From: Arthrobacter sp. 9AX
GTDB lineage: Bacteria > Actinomycetota > Actinomycetes > Actinomycetales > Micrococcaceae
Length of the DNA: 64,000 bases
Assembly: GCF_902506095.1 (NCBI RefSeq)
Contig: NZ_LR733293.1
Coordinates: 186,001-250,000 of the forward strand
Direction: 5' to 3'
Part shown: positions 55,783 to 64,000 of the stretch, one piece after another
Layout: each line of letters starts with the position of its first letter
How positions within the stretch are numbered: the first letter of the stretch is position 1
The notes under the pieces: model-generated
The model's database searches: none
The model's input: only the letters and a program-made list of their open reading frames with translations
Told to the model about the DNA's origin: nothing
Translations under genes and position numbers: made by a program

Positions 55783-57498
55783 TTACGGCTGGCAGGTGGG
55801 GGGCAGGCCGGGCAACTGGTTGTTTCCACAAGCCGGGAGGGTTGCCTGCGCCGTGGGTCCTGCCGCAGTGGGCGTGCTGGGGGCGGACGTGGGTGCTTTC
55901 GAGGTGGGTGCGGGCGGTGCCACGGCGTAGGTCACCGTGATGGGCGTACCCACTTCCATCCGGCCCGACCGGGACAGGGCAATTACGGTGTTGGGTGCCG
56001 AGTTCGCATCAACCTGGGGCTGCACGCTGACGTCCAGGTTCAGTGCCGAGAGCTGTGACTGGACCGTCCGGTAGTCCTTCCCCAGGTAGGCCTCGGGAAT
56101 GACGTTCACGGTCTCCGGCGTGGGAGTGGGCGTCGTAGTGGGTGTGGCGCGCGTCGGGGTAGGCGTGGTCGACGCTGAAGTCCGGGTGGGACTCGCCGAG
56201 GTGGCCGGGCTGCTGGCGCTGGCGCTGGCGCTGGAGGATGGATTGCCGGACGGCGAGAAGAGTCCCAACTGGCTGACGAGGAACCCCGCCAGGGCAAAGA
56301 GGAGCAGCAGGATCAGGGCGATCAGCGGCCAGGTCCAGGGGCTGCGTCCCTTGCGCAGCGGCTCATCGGAGGGCTCGTCGTCGTACGTTGTTTCTTCCGG
56401 GGTCCAATTCCGCTCGGCTGCCAGGGCGTTGGCGCGTGCCAGCGTGCCCTGGGGCTCATCCGCAGCCGATGCGGCCGTGGCACCAGCTGCCATTCCGGCC
56501 GCCGCTCCTGCGGCGCCGGCCCCGAGGACCGGTAACGCGGAAGTGGCGGTGGGCGAGGAATCCCGCTGCGCGCCGATCACGCCCGTGGGTGCGGTGGCCG
56601 TGTCCACGGGGGCGGTGATGGGACCGGTATCGGCGTCAAAGAGGAGCATGCCCGGAACCGCGGCGCGGGCGGCACTGATGTCCCCGTTCCGGATGGCTTC
56701 AGCTGCTTCGGCAAGCTTGATGGCGTTCGCCGGACGGTTCTTGGGATCCTTCGCCAGCATGGACATCAGCAGGGCACGCACCGGCGCGGGCAGTGACTCC
56801 GGCAGCGGTGGCGGAGCGTCGTTGACCTGGGCCAGCGCGATGGCAATCTGCGACTCACCGGAGAACGGCCGGTGCCCCGAGAGGCATTCGTAGCCGATCA
56901 CGCCGAGGGAGTAGATATCAGAGGAACCCGTGGCGGTCTGCCCGGTGGCCTGCTCAGGCGCCAGGTACTGCGCGGTGCCCATCACCTGGCCGGTCTGCGT
57001 GAGCGGCACCTGGTCCGCAAGGCGGGCGATGCCGAAGTCGGTGACCTTCACCCGCCCGTCCGGCGTGATCAGGAGGTTGCCGGGCTTCACGTCGCGGTGC
57101 ACCAGGCCCTGCGCGTGGGCCACCGCAAGCGCACGGGCGGTCTGGGCGATCATGGACAGGGTGCGGTCCGGGGACAGTACCTGCTCATGCTCGATGATGC
57201 TGCTCAGCGGCTGGCCGGGAACGAGTTCCATGACCAGGTAGGCCGAACCCTCCTCCTCGCCGTAGTCGAAGACGTTGGCGATGCCCACGTGGTTGAGCAG
57301 CGCGGTGTGGCGGGCCTCTGCACGGAAGCGCTGAAGGAAGCCGGGGTCCCCCGTGTACTCCTCTTTCAGTACCTTGATGGCAACGATGCGGCCCAGGACG
57401 AGGTCTTTGGCTTTCCAGACTTCACCCATGCCGCCGATCGCTATCCGCGTAGTCAGCTGGAATCTGCCGCCGAGGGTGATTCCGGTTGTAGGCCTCAC
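55783..57498 (-). CDS. pknA: Ser/Thr protein kinase PknA, with a C-terminal PASTA-like domain
   Basis: A 571-residue transmembrane kinase. Kinase motifs: [27 protein letters not shown] and DFGIARL. A long Ala-rich linker, a transmembrane helix near 386-405 ([22 protein letters not shown]) and a Ser/Thr/Pro segment lead to one PASTA-like domain ([20 protein letters not shown]). Mycobacterial PknA lacks PASTA domains, so this one may also sense the wall. It overlaps pbpA by 4 bases. Confidence 0.93.
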   Translation of the reverse strand: MRPTTGITLGGRFQLTTRIAIGGMGEVWKAKDLVLGRIVAIKVLKEEYTGDPGFLQRFRAEARHTALLNHVGIANVFDYGEEEGSAYLVMELVPGQPLSSIIEHEQVLSPDRTLSMIAQTARALAVAHAQGLVHRDVKPGNLLITPDGRVKVTDFGIARLADQVPLTQTGQVMGTAQYLAPEQATGQTATGSSDIYSLGVIGYECLSGHRPFSGESQIAIALAQVNDAPPPLPESLPAPVRALLMSMLAKDPKNRPANAIKLAEAAEAIRNGDISAARAAVPGMLLFDADTGPITAPVDTATAPTGVIGAQRDSSPTATSALPVLGAGAAGAAAGMAAGATAASAADEPQGTLARANALAAERNWTPEETTYDDEPSDEPLRKGRSPWTWPLIALILLLLFALAGFLVSQLGLFSPSGNPSSSASASASSPATSASPTRTSASTTPTPTRATPTTTPTPTPETVNVIPEAYLGKDYRTVQSQLSALNLDVSVQPQVDANSAPNTVIALSRSGRMEVGTPITVTYAVAPPAPTSKAPTSAPSTPTAAGPTAQATLPACGNNQLPGLPPTCQP

Positions 57499-58955
57499 TT
57501 ATTCAACACCGCCTCAAAAATCTTCTTCGCGTTCGGACTGGTTAGCTGTGCGCCGGTGGTGATGTCTACGCCTTCCATAACGATCGTGACACCCACCTGC
57601 GGGTTGTTTGCGGGGGCGAACCCGGTGAACCAGGAGTTGTTGGTGCCGTTGCCAAGCTCCGCAGTTCCCGTCTTGCCGGCCACCTGGACGCCGGGGACGG
57701 CTGCCCTGTTGGCGATGCCCTGGCTGACCGCGCTGACCATCCATTCGGTGATCTGGTTGGCGATATCCGGGGTGGTGGAGGTCCGCAGCTGCTCCGGCTG
57801 CGGTTCCTCGATGACCCGCAGGTCCGGGGAACGCAGGGCCTTGATCAGGGTGGGCCGCATCTGGACGCCGTCATTGGCGATCGCTGCCGTCATCAAGGCG
57901 ATCTGCAGGGGCGTGGCGCGGGTGTCCCGCTGCCCGATGGCGGACTGGGCCAGCCCCGGTGCGTCCAGGTTGTCCGGGAAACCGTTGCCCCGGGCGTAGC
58001 CGAGTTTCAGCTGGTCGCCGAGGTCCTCGCCAAAACCGAACTTCCTGGCTTGCTCGGCGATGGCGTCGCGGCCCAGATCGAGGGCGATGCTGGCGAACGG
58101 GGTGTTGCAGGACTGCTGAAGGGCGAAGGCAAAGTCCGCCGTGTTCCGGGTGTAGCAGTTGCCGCCGGCGTAGTTGGGCAACTTGTACTGGATGCCGTCA
58201 AAGGACATCTCGGCCGGGTTGGGGAGCTCGCTGTCCTTGTTGTACTTTCCGGAGGCGAGGGCCGCCGCGGTGTCCACCAGTTTGTAGACCGAACCCGGGG
58301 CGAGCAGCTCGCCGGTGGGTCCGCTGACGTTGGGGTTCAGGTTAATGCCGGGAATCTTGACGAGTTCGTTGATGTTGGCGGATTCCTCGTCAGGGTTCTG
58401 TGTGGCCACGAGGTTGGGGTTGTAGGACGGTTTGGACACCATGGCCAGGATTGCCCCGGTCTTGGGGTTGGTCACCACAATCGAGCCGCGCTGGCCGTCC
58501 GGGATCAGGTCGTAGGCGAGCCTCTGGATCTCAGGGTCGATGGTGAGCTCAACCGAGGCGCCCTTGGGCTGGTTTCCGAGGAACAGCTGGCCCACCCGGT
58601 CCAGGAACTGCTGGTCCGAGTTTCCGGTCAGCTGCTGGTCCATGGACTGTTCGAGGCCTGTTGCACCGTAGTTCTGCGAGAAATAGCCGGTGATACCCGC
58701 ATACGGTTCCGGCTGCGGGTAGGTCCGCTGGAACTTGCAGGTTTCGGAGCCGCTCTCCACCGATTCCGCCACCGGGGATCCGCCCACGATGATGGCGCCG
58801 CGGTCGTTGCAGTAGTTCTGCAGGACGGCGCGCTGGTTCCAGGGGTTTGCCTCCAGTTCGTCGGCACCCACCACCTGCACGTAGCTGATGGCACCGAAGA
58901 TCAGCGCGAACATGGCAACTGCCGCTACCCATGAATGCCGTATTGCCTGGTTCAC
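57495..58955 (-). CDS. pbpA: Penicillin-binding protein PbpA (class B)
   Basis: A 486-residue membrane-anchored transpeptidase. An N-terminal helix ([22 protein letters not shown]), a PBP dimer domain, and the catalytic set GSVYKLV (SxxK), SCN, and KTGTAEL. It crosslinks peptidoglycan with the adjacent SEDS polymerase RodA. Overlaps of 4 bases with both rodA and pknA show tight coupling. Confidence 0.94.
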   Translation of the reverse strand: MNQAIRHSWVAAVAMFALIFGAISYVQVVGADELEANPWNQRAVLQNYCNDRGAIIVGGSPVAESVESGSETCKFQRTYPQPEPYAGITGYFSQNYGATGLEQSMDQQLTGNSDQQFLDRVGQLFLGNQPKGASVELTIDPEIQRLAYDLIPDGQRGSIVVTNPKTGAILAMVSKPSYNPNLVATQNPDEESANINELVKIPGINLNPNVSGPTGELLAPGSVYKLVDTAAALASGKYNKDSELPNPAEMSFDGIQYKLPNYAGGNCYTRNTADFAFALQQSCNTPFASIALDLGRDAIAEQARKFGFGEDLGDQLKLGYARGNGFPDNLDAPGLAQSAIGQRDTRATPLQIALMTAAIANDGVQMRPTLIKALRSPDLRVIEEPQPEQLRTSTTPDIANQITEWMVSAVSQGIANRAAVPGVQVAGKTGTAELGNGTNNSWFTGFAPANNPQVGVTIVMEGVDITTGAQLTSPNAKKIFEAVLNK

Positions 58956-60340
58956 GGGTGCTTCACCGCCTCGGTAGGAGTATCAATGCCAACGGATTCC
59001 GTTCCCTTTGCCGGCGGAAGGGGGGTGGTATCCACCGGTCCGCGGGCAGTGTGGGAGATCATCAGGAGCAGGCCCACGATGATCCAGTTGGCCAGGAGCG
59101 AGGAACCGCCGGCGGCCAGGAACGGCGTGGTGAGGCCGGTCAGCGGGATGAGCCGGGTGACGCCCCCGATGACCACAAAGCACTGCAGCGCGACGGCGAA
59201 GGAAAGGCCGCAGGCGAGCAGCTTTCCGAAGGCGTCCCGGGTGCCCAGCGCAGCCCGGAAACCACGCGTGAAGAGCAGAAGATACATCAGGACGATCGCG
59301 AACAGTCCGATCAGTCCGAGTTCCTCGCCAAGGGACGCGATGATCATGTCGCTGTTGGCAAACGGGACGAGGTCCGGACGGCCCTGGCCCAGCCCGGTCC
59401 CCACCAGGCCGCCATTGGCCATGCCGAAGAGCCCTTGGATCACCTGCCGGCTGCCGTTCTCGTAGACCTCCGGGGTGAAGGCATTGAGCCAGCCGTCGAT
59501 GCGCTGCTCCACGTGCGAAAAGACCCGGGAGGCCACGAACCCGCCGCCGAGGATGAGGGCCAGGCCGATCACCACCCAGCTGATGCGGCTGGTGGCCACA
59601 TAGATCATCACGATGAAGAGGCCGAAGAACAGGACCGAGGAACCGAGGTCGCGCTGGAAGATCAGCACACCGATGCTCACCAGCCAGGCGGTGATCATGG
59701 GGCCCATGTCCTTGAAACGGGGGAACTGCAGCGGCCCGATCTTCCGGCCGGCCAGCAGGATCAGGTCCCGGTTGGATGACAGATACCCGGCGAAGAATAT
59801 GGCAAGCGTGATCTTGGCGACCTCACCGGGTTGGAAGGTCATGGGGCCCAGCCGGATCCAGACGCGTGCGCCGAGGATCTCGCCGGCGCTGATCCCGGGG
59901 ATCAGCGGCAGCAGGAGCAGCAGCGCGCTGGCCGCAAGGGAAATAAACGTGAACCGACGCAGGATTCGGTGGTCTTTGAGGAACCAGATGACGGCGATGG
60001 CAACGGCCATGGCGATCAGGGTCCACCGGAGCTGGTTGTTGCCGGTGTCATCGCCCGGCGCATCCAGGCGGTGGATCATGGCAAGGCCAATGCCGTTGAG
60101 CGCCACCACCAGGGGAAGTATTACCGGATCAGCATATTTAGCGCGGAAGCGGAGCACCCCATGGAAAACCAGGGCGGCGACGGCGAGGAGGCTCGACTGG
60201 AACCAGAAGTCTGAGTCGAAGGCCTTTTCCTGGTCGACGCCCACCAGCATGTTGGCGCCGATGCCTACCGCAAGGGCCAGCAGGAGAAGGGCGACTTCGA
60301 CGTTACGTCGTGGCTTGGGCGTGCTACTGAGCTGGCTCAT
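58952..60340 (-). CDS. rodA: SEDS peptidoglycan polymerase RodA/FtsW-type
   Basis: A 462-residue protein with about twelve membrane helices and the SEDS landmarks GARVWIRLGPMTFQPGEVAKI and LGEELGLIGLFAIV. SEDS proteins polymerise glycan strands from lipid II together with a class B PBP, here pbpA. The place in the fhaA-pknB operon identifies it with RodA (Rv0017c) rather than division-specific FtsW. Confidence 0.93.
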   Translation of the reverse strand: MSQLSSTPKPRRNVEVALLLLALAVGIGANMLVGVDQEKAFDSDFWFQSSLLAVAALVFHGVLRFRAKYADPVILPLVVALNGIGLAMIHRLDAPGDDTGNNQLRWTLIAMAVAIAVIWFLKDHRILRRFTFISLAASALLLLLPLIPGISAGEILGARVWIRLGPMTFQPGEVAKITLAIFFAGYLSSNRDLILLAGRKIGPLQFPRFKDMGPMITAWLVSIGVLIFQRDLGSSVLFFGLFIVMIYVATSRISWVVIGLALILGGGFVASRVFSHVEQRIDGWLNAFTPEVYENGSRQVIQGLFGMANGGLVGTGLGQGRPDLVPFANSDMIIASLGEELGLIGLFAIVLMYLLLFTRGFRAALGTRDAFGKLLACGLSFAVALQCFVVIGGVTRLIPLTGLTTPFLAAGGSSLLANWIIVGLLLMISHTARGPVDTTPLPPAKGTESVGIDTPTEAVKHP

Positions 60341-62085
60341 TGGCCCACCTCGCAGGTGATTGTGGGACTGGGTGTGGGAGACGGGGCCGCGGGCGACGGG
60401 GATGCCGCCGCCGCGGACGCGTCAGGTGCCGGTGCGGGCGAGGTGGTGGCGGGAGGGCTGGCCGCGGGTGTCGAGGCCGTGGGGGAAGCCGACGCCGTGG
60501 GGCACCCTTCTTCCGGTGACGTGGTACCGGTGAGTTCGAGGTTCTTCACGATGCGCTGGGCGTCGTAGAGGTCCCGGGCCGGGACGGTCTGGCGGACGCG
60601 TTGCTGCGAGAACGGCGGCAGTGAGTCCATCCGGATATCGGTGACCGCTTCCAGGGTGGAGAGCTGGATGGGTCCGAGCCGTTGGGAGACGCCGTTGTAG
60701 ATGGCCACCCGTGAGTCGAACTCGCCGACGTAGTAGCGGGTCTGGGTCCAGGCATAACCCAGCCAGAGCCCTACCGTCAGCACCACCAGCACGGAGGCGG
60801 CAATGGACCAGGTGACCCATCGGCGCGGCTTGAGCGGCACCAGGTTGTCCTCAGTGTCGCCGGCCGGCGGTTCTGCCTTGTGCGTGAGGAGTACCGCCGC
60901 GCGCCGAGCTACGGTGCGCCCGGCGATGGTAGGGATGGATCCGGTTTCCGCGGCTGCCGCCGCTGCTCCGACCAGTTCGTGCGGGCGGGAGGAAAGTTCT
61001 TCCCGCAGCACTTCGGCGGTCAGGTGCTCGCCGAGGTGCGGGTCTGTGGTGCCGGCGTCGCCCGAATCGGCTTTGTCATCGTCCTTGGCTGGCTCCGCAG
61101 CTTCCGGTTCCTCGGCTGGTGCCGGGTTTTCTGAAGTGTCTTTCGGGCTGTCCGGCGCGGGGGCGGCGGCAGGGTTGGCAGTACCGGTCGCCTTGCCGGC
61201 GTCGTCCGTTTCCGGCGCCTTGGCGGGGACTGGACGTGCGTCCTCTGCCGCGGCAGAGGCTTTGGTGGCGCCCAGGGAAGGTACGACGTCGACGGCGGCC
61301 GTACTGACGTCGTCGGGCGTTTCTTCAACGATTTCCAGCATCACCACGGTGACGTTGTCCGGGGAGCCAGCCTCGAGGGTGAGGTCCACCAGGGTTTCCA
61401 CGCACTCGCGGAGGTCCTTGGTTTCACGAACGGTGCGTTCCACGGCGTGCCCTGCGACATAGTTGAGTCCGTCGGAGCAGAGGAGCCAGCGTTCGCCCGG
61501 CTTCACTTCAAGGGTGCCCAGGTCCAGTTCGGGGCTTGCATCCACGTCGCCGAGCACGCGCATCAGGACGTTTTTGTGCGGGTGGGTCTCGGCTTCTTCG
61601 GGGCGGAGCCGTCCTTCGTCGATGAGCCGCTGCACAAAGGTGTGGTCGATGCTGACCTGCTCGAACTTGCCGTCCCGGAGGCGGTAGGCGCGGGAGTCAC
61701 CGATGTGGGCGAAGTGGAGCTTTCCTTCGGCGAGCAGGAGCGCTGTGACGGTGGTGCCCATCCCGGCGAGCTTGGGATTGATGTGCACCAGTTCGGACAG
61801 CAGGGAGTTCGCGGTCTGGATCTCATCCGCCAATGTGGTGGCGGCGTCGCCGGCGTAATCGCCGCGGTCCAGGTGGATCATGTCCAGCACGGTGGCGGCG
61901 GATGCAACGTCGCCGCCGGCGTGCCCGCCCATGCCGTCCGCGACGACCGCCAGATGGCGCCCGACGTACGCGGAGTCATCATTCTTGGAGCGGATTTTGC
62001 CGACGTCGGACCGGGCCGCGAAGCGCATGATGAGGGGCCGCTCCACCGGCTTGGGGTCGGGCGCGGGACTTTGCGGTTCGGCCAC
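60337..62085 (-). CDS. pstP: PP2C-type Ser/Thr phosphatase PstP
   Basis: A 582-residue transmembrane phosphatase. The PP2C domain is in residues ~18-255: RSDVGKIRSKNDDSAY, VADGMGGHAGGDVAS, THIGDSRAYRLRDG-like (FAHIGDSRAYRL) and SDGLNYV. A long Ala/Pro/acidic linker (~265-415), a transmembrane helix near 433-452 (WSIAASVLVVLTVGLWLGYAW) and an extracellular part with a Pro/Ala/Ser tail follow. It reverses PknA/PknB phosphorylation. The linker makes it longer than the ~515-residue mycobacterial protein. Confidence 0.94.
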   Translation of the reverse strand: MAEPQSPAPDPKPVERPLIMRFAARSDVGKIRSKNDDSAYVGRHLAVVADGMGGHAGGDVASAATVLDMIHLDRGDYAGDAATTLADEIQTANSLLSELVHINPKLAGMGTTVTALLLAEGKLHFAHIGDSRAYRLRDGKFEQVSIDHTFVQRLIDEGRLRPEEAETHPHKNVLMRVLGDVDASPELDLGTLEVKPGERWLLCSDGLNYVAGHAVERTVRETKDLRECVETLVDLTLEAGSPDNVTVVMLEIVEETPDDVSTAAVDVVPSLGATKASAAAEDARPVPAKAPETDDAGKATGTANPAAAPAPDSPKDTSENPAPAEEPEAAEPAKDDDKADSGDAGTTDPHLGEHLTAEVLREELSSRPHELVGAAAAAAETGSIPTIAGRTVARRAAVLLTHKAEPPAGDTEDNLVPLKPRRWVTWSIAASVLVVLTVGLWLGYAWTQTRYYVGEFDSRVAIYNGVSQRLGPIQLSTLEAVTDIRMDSLPPFSQQRVRQTVPARDLYDAQRIVKNLELTGTTSPEEGCPTASASPTASTPAASPPATTSPAPAPDASAAAASPSPAAPSPTPSPTITCEVGQ

Positions 62086-62087
62086 GA

Positions 62088-62570
62088 CTACGGCCTCAAT
62101 TCGATGACCGTCTTGCCGATTCTCACGGGGACGCCAGGATCAACGGGCAGGGCGCGGGTCAACTGCTGGTCGCCCAAATAGGTGCCGTTGGTGGAGCCGA
62201 GGTCCTCGATGAACCAGCGGCTGCCCTGGGGAAAAAGCCGGGCGTGACGGCCGGACGCGTAGTCGTCCTCCAGGACCAGGGTGGCCTCCTGGGCGCGGCC
62301 AAGGAGGATGGGGCTGGCGGCCAGCGGAAGGGTTGTGCCCTTGAGTGGACCTTCAACCACCACCAGCTGCCGGGCCTGCTGCTTGGCCGGCGGCGCGGGC
62401 GCTTCGGCCAGTTCGGGGTTCTTCCGGACCTGGCGGGCGGTGGGGGCGCCGGCGGCTGCTTTACGGCCCACCATGAGGTCGCGGCGCATGGCCGAGACGA
62501 TGCTGAAGATCAGCACCCACAGCAGCAGCAGGAAGCCGAACCGCAGGGCGGTGATGGTCAGTTCGCTCAT
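62088..62570 (-). CDS. fhaB: FHA domain protein FhaB (FipA)
   Basis: A 160-residue protein with an N-terminal transmembrane helix (FLLLLWVLIFSIVSAM) and a C-terminal FHA domain carrying ILLGRAQEATLVLEDDYASGRHA and GSTNGTYLGD. FHA domains bind phosphothreonine, so it should read PknA/PknB signals at the division site. It overlaps fhaA by 4 bases and lies 2 bases upstream of pstP. Confidence 0.93.
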   Translation of the reverse strand: MSELTITALRFGFLLLLWVLIFSIVSAMRRDLMVGRKAAAGAPTARQVRKNPELAEAPAPPAKQQARQLVVVEGPLKGTTLPLAASPILLGRAQEATLVLEDDYASGRHARLFPQGSRWFIEDLGSTNGTYLGDQQLTRALPVDPGVPVRIGKTVIELRP

Positions 62571-63310
62571 GCGGAGCCACCAGGGCTGGCGGGGAGCAGG
62601 CGGAAGATGATCTTTGTCCGTCCCATCGTGATGGTGGAGCCGTCGGTGAGTTCGGTGCTGCCGGACACCTTATGCCCGTTGACGTAGCTGCCGTTGGTGG
62701 AGCCCATATCCACGGCGCTGGTGACACCGTTGGCAGTCCGGATTTCGAGATGCCGGCGGGAAACGCCGGTGTCCTCGATGTGGATGTCGGCTTCGGAGGA
62801 CCTGCCCAGAACGATGGACGGTGCGTTCAGTGAATACCGCTGGCCGTCAATATCCAGGACGGGCTGCAGGCGGACCGGCTGGCGGCTGGGTGCGGCGGGC
62901 ACATTGGGGCGGGCCGGGGCATTTCCGGCTGCACCCTGGGATTTCTCGGTGGAGGAGACGACCTCGAAGTCGCCGGGCCTTAGTTCTGTTTGGCGCCGGA
63001 AGGAGATCCGCACCGGGCCCTGCAGGATGTAGCCCTGGCTGCGGACGTGGTTAATAACGACGTCGCACAGCTCCTCGGCCAGCGCGGTGCCCCACTCCTG
63101 GGCCCGCTTGAAGTCCTCATCGCTCAGCTGGACGTCAAAGACGTTGGGCACCAGGGTGCGTCCGGCGGCCACGGTGAGGGACTTGTGGTCCAGTTCCCTC
63201 CGGAGCCGGCTGGCGATCTCCACGGGTTCCACCTGGGCGCGCGAGCCGGTGGAGAAGACGCCGCGGACGGCCTTTTCGATGCCGCGCTCTACTTTGTCCA
63301 GCAGACCCAT
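62567..63310 (-). CDS. fhaA: DUF3662/FHA domain protein FhaA
   Basis: A 247-residue cytosolic protein starting MGLLDKVERGIEKAVRGVF, with AAAGGAGA upstream. The N-terminal ~120 residues are the DUF3662 domain; a Pro/Ala linker and a C-terminal FHA domain (IVLGRSSEADIHIEDTGVSRRHLEI, MGSTNGSYVNGH) follow. In mycobacteria FhaA binds the phosphorylated pseudokinase of MviN; here that pseudokinase is reduced and separate. It is the first gene of the operon that ends with pknB. The open frame up to 63769 crosses the tRNA-Leu and is spurious. Confidence 0.94.
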   Translation of the reverse strand: MGLLDKVERGIEKAVRGVFSTGSRAQVEPVEIASRLRRELDHKSLTVAAGRTLVPNVFDVQLSDEDFKRAQEWGTALAEELCDVVINHVRSQGYILQGPVRISFRRQTELRPGDFEVVSSTEKSQGAAGNAPARPNVPAAPSRQPVRLQPVLDIDGQRYSLNAPSIVLGRSSEADIHIEDTGVSRRHLEIRTANGVTSAVDMGSTNGSYVNGHKVSGSTELTDGSTITMGRTKIIFRLLPASPGGSA

Positions 63311-63685
63311 GGCTCTTCTCCTTTCCCCCCGGCTGCGGGGCAGTTTTCGTTCCCTAAGTTCACTTGCAGTGGCAGCGCCAAGCCGCCGGTGTGCCTGCAC
63401 GCGGCAGCCACTCCTACATCCGATACTACTGGGCAGGCCTGCGAATGACCTTAATCCACAACGGCCGGGCGCCGCCAAAAGTTCAGTTTCGGACTGCGCT
63501 CCACGGCGTGCGGCCGCCGCATCCGGCGGCCCGGCAGGCCTCTGGCTGCGCCTTGGAGGTGCGCATTGGGAGCCGCCTTGTGCCCCAATTGGTGTTTTCC
63601 GGGCAATGTCCGTTATGCTTGATCTCGCTGCTTTTACAGGGTTGCGGATCAGGGAAACCGGCCGGAATTCAGTGGAAGAAGTTGC
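63311..63685. other. fhaA-tRNA-Leu gap (divergent promoters)
   Basis: 375 bases without a gene. It must hold the promoter of the fhaA-pknB operon and that of tRNA-Leu; TTATGCT near 63613-63619 is a possible -10 for the latter, without a convincing -35. No larger structure is seen. Confidence 0.4.
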
Positions 63686-63768
63686 GCGCGAGTGGCGGAA
63701 CGGCAGACGCGCTGGCTTCAGGTGCCAGTATCCGAAAGGGTGTGGGGGTTCAAATCCCCCCTCGCGCA
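63686..63768 (+). tRNA. tRNA-Leu (CAG)
   Basis: 83 bases with a long variable arm. Acceptor GCGCGAG pairs with CTCGCGC, anticodon CAG at 63719-63721, T-arm GGGGGTTCAAATCCCCC. CCA is not encoded. Confidence 0.95.
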
Positions 63769-63780
63769 CGCAAATGACAG

Positions 63781-63815
63781 AGCCCCGGTCTTAGGACCGG
63801 GGCTGTTCTGTTTAA
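63781..63815 (+). terminator. Terminator of tRNA-Leu
   Basis: AGCCCCGGTC (63781-63790) pairs perfectly with GACCGGGGCT (63795-63804) around TTAG; GTTCTGTTTAAAA follows. The remaining bases to 64000 hold no supported feature. Confidence 0.85.
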
Positions 63816-64000
63816 AAGGCCTCCGGGCGTCTTGAGGGTTTCACACCCTGCTCCGGACTTTTCACCCGTGAGTTCGCCGGTGTTTCGTCCAGACGCGGGT
63901 GCCCCGTGGTCCTGGAAGCGCGGAAACGACTGAACTGCGGCGGCCCAGGCACGCGCCAGAGGCTACGGGCGCGCGGAAGCCTTGAACCGTCGTCGTGAGT

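Noticed and set aside
61421..61430. GTTTCACGAA as a possible parS in pstP
   Set aside because: Only one half and two further bases match; the second half is absent. Similar half-sites near 33090 and 39110 were also dropped.

Overview
This window is the replication-origin region of a high-GC Gram-positive chromosome. Gene order, protein families and the frequent GTG/TTG starts point to the Micrococcaceae, most likely an Arthrobacter or Pseudarthrobacter relative; the genus is inferred from the reading of the sequence, not from a search. The block trxB-trxA-(desert)-parB-parA-rsmG-khpB-yidC-yidD-rnpA-rpmH-oriC-dnaA-dnaN-gnd-recF-dciA-gyrB-gyrA-DUF3566-tRNA-Ile-DLW39-tRNA-Ala-ppiA-rhomboid-crgA-sortase-trpG-pknB-pknA-pbpA-rodA-pstP-fhaB-fhaA-tRNA-Leu runs almost parallel to the order known around oriC in mycobacteria.

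Layout. 1-15.5 kb: accessory and housekeeping genes, nearly all on the minus strand (ABC exporter pair, PAP2/lipid kinase fusion, DeoR-MFS pair, ABC-F ATPase, a lipoprotein penicillin-binding protein, an FAD oxidoreductase, a GT87-like glycosyltransferase, two tiny ORFs with strong ribosome binding sites, a histidine phosphatase and the CCA-adding enzyme). 15.6-21.7 kb, plus strand: NUDIX hydrolase, the MurJ flippase, a separately encoded truncated pseudokinase/ectodomain protein, and the thioredoxin pair. 21.76-26.78 kb: about 5 kb with no convincing gene, holding six perfect parS palindromes and two small groups of DnaA boxes. 26.8-32.5 kb, minus strand: the parAB/rsmG/khpB/yidCD/rnpA/rpmH cluster, with a seventh parS inside parA. 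32.5-35 kb: dnaA flanked by two DnaA-box-rich gaps, with an AT-rich tract before dnaN marking the likely oriC. 35-45 kb, plus strand: replication and topoisomerase genes and tRNAs. 45-54 kb: mixed genes, with a further DnaA-box region made of three diverged repeat units around an ahpD-like gene. 53.8-63.3 kb, minus strand: the cell-wall and Ser/Thr phosphosignalling operon fhaA-fhaB-pstP-rodA-pbpA-pknA-pknB.

How it fits together. The genes cover replication initiation (DnaA, DnaN, DciA, GyrAB), origin segregation (ParA, ParB, parS), membrane protein insertion (YidC/YidD), and control of growth and division through lipid II flipping (MurJ), SEDS/PBP synthesis (RodA/PbpA), CrgA and PknA/PknB/PstP with FHA readers. 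The most unusual parts are the non-coding parS field between trxA and parB, the DnaA-box groups outside oriC on both sides, the long histone-H1-like linker in ParB, and the splitting of the MurJ pseudokinase/ectodomain into its own truncated gene.
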